Shown piece by piece: positions 13,007 through 18,113 of a stretch of DNA of 18,113 bases; the stretch's first letter is position 1; each line of letters begins with the position of its first letter. A model generated the notes under the pieces. The model saw only the letters and a program-made list of their open reading frames with translations. It searched no databases and was not told the DNA's origin. Source of the stretch: an uncultured Collinsella sp. (GTDB lineage Bacteria > Actinomycetota > Coriobacteriia > Coriobacteriales > Coriobacteriaceae); the NCBI GenBank assembly GCA_900549065.1, contig URNC01000025.1, positions 1 to 18,113 on the forward strand, given 5' to 3'. A program made the position numbers and the translations under genes.

Positions 13007-13704
13007 CGGCCAGCCTCCTCGACGATGTTGACGAAGTTCTTAAGGATGCGCTGACCCAGCGCGGAGGATTTCTCGGGATGGAACTGGCAGCCCCACACGT
13101 TGCCATGGCGCACGATGCACGGGAAGCTCCGCGTATAGTGCGTGCGCGCCAGCACATCGGCGGCATCGGCGTCGTCGGCCACCGCATAACTGTGGGTGAA
13201 GTACATGTTGGCACCCTCGGCAAAACCAGCAAGCAGCGGATCGGCCGCGCCGGCGGGCGTCATGTGCACCTGGTCCCAGCCCACGTGCGGCACCTTCAGG
13301 CGGCTCGACTCCAAGCGTGTGCACGAGCCGCGCATAATACCCAGGCCATCGACCCAGGGACCGCCAGCCTGCTCGGAGGCGTTGCCGTCGGCGACCGCGC
13401 CCTCGTCCGCAGGCACGCCCTCGTTGCCGCGCTCAAAAAATAGCTGAAGGCCCAGGCAGATGCCGAGCAGCGGAGTTCCGGCGGCGACGGCATCGAGCAC
13501 CGCGTCTGCCTCGCCGCTCTGGCGCATAAAGGCGATCGCGTCATAGAACGCGCCCACGCCCGGGATGACCAGGCCGTCGGCGTTGCGGATCTGCTCCGGA
13601 TCGTCCGACGTGCAGGCGGCGGCACCGGCGCGCGCAAGCCCGCGCGTAACGCTCGACAAGTTGCCCTTGTGGTAATCGACCACCACGATCTTCGGTTCGC
13701 CCAC
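13003..13704 (-). CDS. hisH: Imidazole glycerol phosphate synthase glutaminase subunit HisH
   Basis: A 233-residue class I glutamine amidotransferase feeding ammonia to HisF. The nucleophile is Cys83 in GICLGLQ (81-87), with His209 and Glu211 in FHPEKS completing the triad. The oxyanion region PGVGAF is at 48-53. A segment of about 20 residues after the nucleophile region (GVPADEGAVADGNASEQAGG) is low-complexity and makes the protein longer than the usual 200 or so. The start is GTG at 13704, supported by GAGGAGGG about 5 nt upstream. A 79-bp gap holding a hairpin separates it from hisB. Confidence 0.96.
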   Translation of the reverse strand: MGEPKIVVVDYHKGNLSSVTRGLARAGAAACTSDDPEQIRNADGLVIPGVGAFYDAIAFMRQSGEADAVLDAVAAGTPLLGICLGLQLFFERGNEGVPADEGAVADGNASEQAGGPWVDGLGIMRGSCTRLESSRLKVPHVGWDQVHMTPAGAADPLLAGFAEGANMYFTHSYAVADDADAADVLARTHYTRSFPCIVRHGNVWGCQFHPEKSSALGQRILKNFVNIVEEAGR

Positions 13705-13728
13705 GCGACCCTCCTCTTCCCATCATCC

Positions 13729-13770
13729 AAAACCACCACAAAGGGGACAGGCACCTTCGTGGTGGTTTTT
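13729..13770. repeat. Hairpin element in the hisB-hisH gap
   Basis: The perfect 11-bp arms AAAACCACCAC (13729-13739) and GTGGTGGTTTT (13759-13769) flank a loop containing GGGGACAGGCACC. On the plus strand it looks like a terminator with a T-tail. On the minus strand, the operon direction, the stem ends in TTTT from the arm itself. It may cause partial termination or RNA processing between hisB and hisH. From memory, GGGGACAGGCACC-type loops recur in intergenic palindromes of many anaerobes; this was not checked. Confidence 0.82.
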
Positions 13771-13783
13771 GTCTTTGTAGCGG

Positions 13784-14371
13784 TTACAGCGAGCCCTTGG
13801 TGCTGGGGATGCCCTGCACGCGGGGATCCAGCTCACAGGCGTGGCGCATCGTGCGGCCCACGGCCTTAAAGGCGGCCTCGATAATGTGATGCGAGTTGCC
13901 GCCCGCCAGCTCGCGCACGTGCAGCGTAAGTTTGGCATCGCGCGCAAAGGCATAGAAGAACTCGACAGCCAGCTCGGTATCGAAGCTGCCCACACGCTCG
14001 GTCGGCACGGGCAGCTCGCAGTAGGCCTGGCCGCGACCCGAAATGTCCACGGCGGCCATCACGAGCGTCTCGTCCATGGCGATCGCCGCATCGGCAAAGC
14101 GCGTAATACCCGCTTTGTCGCCCAGCGCCCGGCAAAACGCCTCGCCCAGCACAATGCCCGTGTCCTCGACGGTATGGTGCGCATCGACTTCTACATCGCC
14201 TACCGCATGCACCGTCAAATCGAACAGGCCATGGCGGCCAAAGGCGTTGAGCATGTGGTCGAAAAACGGCACGCCGGTCGAGATATCGCACGTACCGGTT
14301 CCATCCAGGTCGAGTTTGACGACAATGTCGGTCTCCCCCGTCTTGCGGGTCACCTCGGCATAACGGCCCAT
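13784..14371 (-). CDS. hisB: Imidazoleglycerol-phosphate dehydratase HisB (monofunctional)
   Basis: A 195-residue Mn-dependent dehydratase making imidazole acetol phosphate from IGP. Metal-binding repeats: FFDHM (36-40), DAHHTVED (63-70) and GGNSHHIIEAAFKA (157-170); the C terminus PSTKGSL is typical. There is no N-terminal HAD histidinol-phosphatase domain as in enterobacterial HisB, so a separate phosphatase is needed. The ATG directly follows the hisC stop with no spacer, with GGAGGAG inside the end of hisC. Its own downstream neighbour hisH is set off by a hairpin. Confidence 0.98.
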   Translation of the reverse strand: MGRYAEVTRKTGETDIVVKLDLDGTGTCDISTGVPFFDHMLNAFGRHGLFDLTVHAVGDVEVDAHHTVEDTGIVLGEAFCRALGDKAGITRFADAAIAMDETLVMAAVDISGRGQAYCELPVPTERVGSFDTELAVEFFYAFARDAKLTLHVRELAGGNSHHIIEAAFKAVGRTMRHACELDPRVQGIPSTKGSL

Positions 14372-15487
14372 CTAGATCTCCTCCTTCACCAGCACGGCAA
14401 ACGCAGCCAGTACCTCATCGTTTTCCTGCGGCATGCCCACGGTAATGCGCAGACAGTCCGAAAGCCCCGGCGCATAGCTAAAGTCGCGCACCAAAATCGA
14501 ATACTCGTCGCGTAGGCGCTCGCGCACGCGCGTGGCATGCGGCGTACGCACGAGCACAAAGTTCGCCGCGCTCGGCCATGCCTCCACGGGCAGGCCCTCG
14601 GTAGCCATCGCGCGCAGGGCGCACAGCTCGCGCTCGCGCTCGGATGCGACCTGTGCCACCACGGGCGTGTACGCATCGCGGGCACGCACGCAGGCAAGCG
14701 CCGCCGCCTGGCTCAGCACGTTGACCGAATAGATCTGGCGAATCGCCGCGAACACGTCGATGACCTCGGACGCCGCGATCACGTAGCCCAGACGCGTACC
14801 GGCAGCGCCAAACGCCTTGGACAACGTATGCAGAATCACCAGGTTGGGATGCTCGGCGATAAGCCCCTGCGCCGTGGTGGCCGCGCCAAACAAATCGTCG
14901 GCAAACTCAACGTAGGCCTCGTCGACCATTACCATGCCGGGGCACGCATCGCACAGGGCCGCGACAAAGTCGAGCGGCGTCACATCACCCGTGGGATTGT
15001 TGGGCGAGGTCACGATTGCCAGGTTGCACTCGGGCGCCGCCGCAAGCACGGCTGTCTGATCGAGCTCAAAGGTCGCAGGGTCGCGCCACACGTCGCGCAC
15101 CTCGGTCTGGCAGAGCGACGCAAAGAACGCGTACTCGCTAAAGCACGGTGGGCAGTTGAGCAGGGTCCGTCCCGCGCCGCCAAACGCCAACAGGAAGTTA
15201 TAGAGCAGCTCGTCACCGCCGTTACCCACGCAGACATTCTCGCGCGCCACACCATGCCAAGCGGCAAGCTCGTCGCGCAGATCGTTGGACATGGGATCGG
15301 GATAGCGGTTGAGCGGTGTAGCAGCCAGGGCGGCGTCGACCGCCTCGCGCACACCAGCCGGCACGGGATAGGTGTTCTCGTTGGCCGAAAGGTTGATGCG
15401 TGTGGGCGTAAAGTTGGGATCGTAGGGCTCAATGCCGGCCAAGTAGGGCTGGACGAGCTCCTTCATACGGGGCGTCAGCTCGGCCAT
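14372..15487 (-). CDS. hisC: Histidinol-phosphate aminotransferase HisC
   Basis: A 371-residue fold-type I PLP enzyme transferring the amino group from glutamate to imidazole acetol phosphate. Key motifs: NENTYPVP (36-43), SPNNPTGD (161-168), DEAYVEF (189-195), and the Schiff-base Lys224 in HTLSKAFGAAGTRLGY. The C-terminal Arg347 (CLRITVG) binds the substrate carboxylate or phosphate. The ATG at 15487 is chosen because AAGGAGG precedes it; longer in-frame extensions would overlap hisD. Only 1 nt separates it from the hisD stop and it abuts hisB. Confidence 0.97.
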   Translation of the reverse strand: MAELTPRMKELVQPYLAGIEPYDPNFTPTRINLSANENTYPVPAGVREAVDAALAATPLNRYPDPMSNDLRDELAAWHGVARENVCVGNGGDELLYNFLLAFGGAGRTLLNCPPCFSEYAFFASLCQTEVRDVWRDPATFELDQTAVLAAAPECNLAIVTSPNNPTGDVTPLDFVAALCDACPGMVMVDEAYVEFADDLFGAATTAQGLIAEHPNLVILHTLSKAFGAAGTRLGYVIAASEVIDVFAAIRQIYSVNVLSQAAALACVRARDAYTPVVAQVASERERELCALRAMATEGLPVEAWPSAANFVLVRTPHATRVRERLRDEYSILVRDFSYAPGLSDCLRITVGMPQENDEVLAAFAVLVKEEI

Positions 15488-15488
15488 A

Positions 15489-16925
15489 TTAGGCCTCCTT
15501 GCCAGTTGTGCCAACGCCATCCGCGCCCGCAGCCGCCAGGTCAACGCCCTCGGCAACCGTCGCCACGGGGTCGCCCGGCCAGGCGACCTTGGTCAGGTCG
15601 GCCGCGGCGAGCGACTCGACGCTCACGGCATCCTCGCCCTGCTCTAGCACACGGCGACGCAGTGCGGCGGAAAGCGCGTGTGCCCACAGGCCCTCGGACT
15701 CGGCCAGGCGCTGCGTGGCGGGAGCGTCCGAGAGCAGGCCCTCGGGTGTATAGCAGATAACACTCGAGCGCTTGACGAACTCCTCCACCGAAAGCGGGTT
15801 GGAGAACATGACCGTGCCGCCGGTCGGCAGCGTGTGATTGGGGCCGGCAACATAATCGCCGAGCGGCTCGGAGCTCCAAGCACCCACAAAGATGGCGCCG
15901 GCGTTGCGAATGCCGCCGAGCAGGCCCATCGCGTCCTTGCAGTGCAGCTCAAGGTGCTCGGGCGCCACGGTGTTCACGGCCTCGACGGCGGCAGCCATGT
16001 CGGCGGCCACCACGATGGTGCCCTCATTGTCGAGCGAGGCGCGCGTAATCTCGGCGCGTGGCGACTGCGCGACCAGAATATCGATACCCGCCTCGACCTC
16101 ACGCGCAAACTGCTCGTCGCAGGTCACCAGATAGCAGGCTGCCAGTGGATCGTGCTCGGCCTGGGCCATCAGGTCGGCCGCGACCACCATGGGCTTGGCC
16201 GTGGCGTCGGCCAGCACGCAGACCTCGGAAGGACCGGCGACCATGTCGATACCCACGTCACCCGAGACAATCTGTTTGGCAGCGGCGACAAAGGCGTTGC
16301 CCGGGCCGGTGATTTTGTCGACGCGCGGAATGGTCTCGGTACCGTACGCCAGTGCGGCCACGGCCTGGGCGCCGCCCACCATATAGATCTCGTCCACGCC
16401 GCCGAGCTTTGCCGCGGCGAGCGTGTAGGGGCTTATCAGGCCGTCCTTTTGCGGCGGGGTCACCATGACCACGCGCTCAACGCCGGCGACCTTGGCGGGA
16501 ATGGCGTTCATGAGCACCGTGGAGGGATACTGCGCGCGGCCGCCCGGCACATAGATGCCGGCCGCAGCAAGCGGGGTCACCTTAACGCCGAGCATCGTGC
16601 CGTCCGGGCGCGTGGTAAACCAGCTCTGCTCGACCTCACGCTGGTGGAACTCGCGAATCTGGCGTGCAGCCTTTTCGAGCGCCGCGACAAAGGCCGGATC
16701 GAGGCCTTCGAGCGCGGCATCGATCTGCTCCTGCGGCAGGCGAAAACTCTGCAGCTCAACACCGTCAAAACGCTGACAGTAATCGCGCACCGCGGCATCG
16801 CCGTTGGCGCGCACGTTTGCCACGATATCGCGGGCGGCGTCGACGATGTTTTGCGGCAGCACGCCCTTGCGATTGAGCTGATTGGTAACGAGGTGCTCGC
16901 CGGGAGCAAGCTTGATGGTCTTCAT
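15489..16925 (-). CDS. hisD: Histidinol dehydrogenase HisD
   Basis: A 478-residue zinc- and NAD-dependent enzyme oxidising histidinol to histidine in two steps. Motifs: YVPGGRAQYPSTVLMNAIPA, KITGPGNAFVAAAKQ (204-218), GPSEVCVLAD (231-240), the Gln255/His258 zinc-ligand region, and the catalytic pair Glu323-His324 in APEHLELHCKD. GDYVAGPNHTLPTGG (356-370) supplies Asp357 and His364. It carries about 45 residues beyond the normal end, Ala/Gly/Val-rich and probably disordered. The ATG at 16925 has AGGGGAT upstream. A 105-bp GC-rich gap separates it from hisZG. Confidence 0.97.
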   Translation of the reverse strand: MKTIKLAPGEHLVTNQLNRKGVLPQNIVDAARDIVANVRANGDAAVRDYCQRFDGVELQSFRLPQEQIDAALEGLDPAFVAALEKAARQIREFHQREVEQSWFTTRPDGTMLGVKVTPLAAAGIYVPGGRAQYPSTVLMNAIPAKVAGVERVVMVTPPQKDGLISPYTLAAAKLGGVDEIYMVGGAQAVAALAYGTETIPRVDKITGPGNAFVAAAKQIVSGDVGIDMVAGPSEVCVLADATAKPMVVAADLMAQAEHDPLAACYLVTCDEQFAREVEAGIDILVAQSPRAEITRASLDNEGTIVVAADMAAAVEAVNTVAPEHLELHCKDAMGLLGGIRNAGAIFVGAWSSEPLGDYVAGPNHTLPTGGTVMFSNPLSVEEFVKRSSVICYTPEGLLSDAPATQRLAESEGLWAHALSAALRRRVLEQGEDAVSVESLAAADLTKVAWPGDPVATVAEGVDLAAAGADGVGTTGKEA

Positions 16926-17030
16926 ATCGGTATCCCCTATCGGTCGAGGTTATGTTCGAAAAACGAGAGGCCGGGCGGCGGCGCCAGTCGACCCGCAGCC
17001 CAGACGTTGGGGCGCCCGTGCGTGCTCGCG

Positions 17031-18113
17031 CTATTGTGCCGAGCCCGCAACGGGCTCAAAATGCCTGTCCTTCACGGCTACCGCCAAGCGATCGGCCAGA
17101 TTGCGTACGCGCGGATCCAAGCGCGCGGCACCTGGGTTGACGAAGAAGCGGGCCGTACAGTCCATGATGCGACCGGTGATGACCAGGTCGTTGTCACGCA
17201 GCGTGGCGCCCGTGGCGGTAATGTCCACGATGCGGTCGGTCATGCCGACAATGGGACCCAGCTCGATGTTGCCGTGCAGCGAAACGATGTCGGCGTTCAC
17301 GCCGCGCTCGGCATACCAGGCACTCGCGATGCGCGGGTACTTGGTTGCCACGCGAAGCGACCCACGGCGGGCATAGTTGCGCTCGGCCTGGCCGGCGCGC
17401 CACGCGGGCTCCGCCTCGATAAACGTGCACAGGCCGTAGCCCAGGTCGACCAGCTGCAGCAGGTTGAGGTCCGCCTCGATAAGCGAGTCCCAGCCGCAGA
17501 TGCCGCAGTCGGCACCGCCGCAGCCCACAAAGGCGGGCGCGTCGCTGGGACGCACGATGACAAACTCGATATCGCCGACCGTGCCCTCACCGGCACGCGT
17601 GTCGCGGCCGCGCACGATGAGGTGACGGCCGGGGTCACGCAGCTCAGAGACGTCCAGGCCCGCGGCCTCGAGTACGTCGAGCGTGTCGGCCTTGAGCGAG
17701 CCCTTGGGCACGGCAATGCGAAGCGGACCCTCGGCGCCACGGCCCACGGCGTGGTCGCCATCGGAAGCGGCGTCCTCGACCGAAGTTCGCGCGGCTTCCA
17801 GACGCTCGAGCGAAAAGGCAAAGCCCGCCGCCGGCACCTCGATGCCGTCGCCAAATGCACCGGTAAAGATGGAGTCGTAGCGTCCGCCCGAACCCACCGG
17901 ATCGGGCAGGCCGCCGGCATAGGCCTTAAAGACCAGACCCGTGTAGTAATCAAACGAGTTCATGATGGAGAAGTCGAAGGACAGCACCTGGGCGTCCTCG
18001 GGAGCCAGGCCCTCGACCAGGGCACGCAGCTCGCGCGTGAGCGGCGCGACAATGCCCACCGCCGCCAGAAGCGCGTCGACGCGGTCGAGTACCTCAGCGC
18101 CGCCGTGCAAGCG
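17031..18113 (-). CDS. hisZG: HisZ-HisG fusion: ATP phosphoribosyltransferase regulatory plus catalytic subunits (5' end outside window)
   Basis: One open frame joins two proteins usually encoded separately. The first visible part (18113 to about 17790) is the C-terminal end of HisZ, the histidyl-tRNA-synthetase-like regulatory subunit: SFDYYTGLVFKAYAGGLPDPVGSGGRYD and VPAAGFAFSLERLE. A linker of about 20 acidic/Gly residues follows. From about 17726 the short-form HisG catalytic domain begins: RIAVPKGSLKADTL, FVIVRPSDAPAFV, GICGWDSLIE, RVATKYPRIA, ELGPIVGMTDRIVDITATGATLRDNDL (PRPP loop). HisG condenses ATP with PRPP, the committed and histidine-inhibited step; short HisG requires HisZ for activity. 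The frame stays open to the window edge, so the HisZ start and operon promoter are outside. Confidence 0.93.
   Translation of the reverse strand, partial: RLHGGAEVLDRVDALLAAVGIVAPLTRELRALVEGLAPEDAQVLSFDFSIMNSFDYYTGLVFKAYAGGLPDPVGSGGRYDSIFTGAFGDGIEVPAAGFAFSLERLEAARTSVEDAASDGDHAVGRGAEGPLRIAVPKGSLKADTLDVLEAAGLDVSELRDPGRHLIVRGRDTRAGEGTVGDIEFVIVRPSDAPAFVGCGGADCGICGWDSLIEADLNLLQLVDLGYGLCTFIEAEPAWRAGQAERNYARRGSLRVATKYPRIASAWYAERGVNADIVSLHGNIELGPIVGMTDRIVDITATGATLRDNDLVITGRIMDCTARFFVNPGAARLDPRVRNLADRLAVAVKDRHFEPVAGSAQ

Noticed and set aside
11291..13054. A 587-codon open frame on the plus strand across hisI, hisF and hisA
   Set aside because: It is antisense to three conserved enzymes with intact motifs, and its translation is low-complexity His/Arg/Ala-rich. 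Such long antisense frames are expected from G/C-biased third positions. The same applies to those at 14537-15760 and 5675-6745.
16926..17030. Attenuator or leader peptide between hisZG and hisD
   Set aside because: The gap is GC-rich and can form stems such as GGGCGCCC, but I see neither a His-codon-rich small frame nor a T-tract; it remains an unexplained 105-bp spacer.

Overview
The window looks like chromosomal DNA of a high-G+C anaerobic actinobacterium of the class Coriobacteriia, most likely a Collinsella species. This is an inference from three things: the strong G/C third-position bias, the actinobacterial gene order mazG-eno-divIC-ppx, and the his operon content. No database could be searched. 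Most of the window is ordinary core metabolism. The less ordinary parts are a hisZ-hisG gene fusion, an orphan LarC C-terminal domain, an orphan PTS EIIB/VOC pair, and several palindromic or tandem elements in the gaps.

Layout. Positions 1-537 (+) hold the 3' end of a sensor histidine kinase, which meets a convergent two-gene unit (987-613 VOC protein, 1286-999 PTS EIIB) at a bidirectional terminator. A membrane-anchored helical-repeat protein (1450-2073, +) is followed by tRNA-Leu(UAA) with its own terminator. Next come a 33-bp tandem repeat and a solitary AAA/DUF4143 ATPase (2449-3750, +) of visibly lower G+C. A palindromic repeat separates that gene from the minus-strand block. Read 5'->3' on the minus strand, the block is: LarC2-like protein, YfcE-like phosphodiesterase, mazG, eno, divIC/ftsB-like, ppx.

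From 9609 to the right edge the window is devoted to histidine. A PHP-family histidinol-phosphatase gene (9609-10520, +) converges on a tightly packed minus-strand operon. In transcription order the operon is hisZG (fused, cut by the window edge), hisD, hisC, hisB, hisH, hisA, hisF, hisI, hisE. HisZG makes phosphoribosyl-ATP. HisE and HisI process it, HisA isomerises it, HisHF forms IGP, HisB dehydrates and HisC transaminates. The PHP enzyme supplies the phosphatase that the monofunctional HisB lacks, and HisD finishes to histidine. The operon promoter lies beyond the right edge. Most junctions are 0-4 nt or overlap, but two are interrupted by palindromic elements: hisB/hisH (short hairpin) and hisF/hisI (an imperfect palindrome of about 90-100 bp).

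The most unexplained material is therefore in the gaps. There are at least four distinct palindromic element types, one of them present twice, plus the tandem array ahead of the ATPase.
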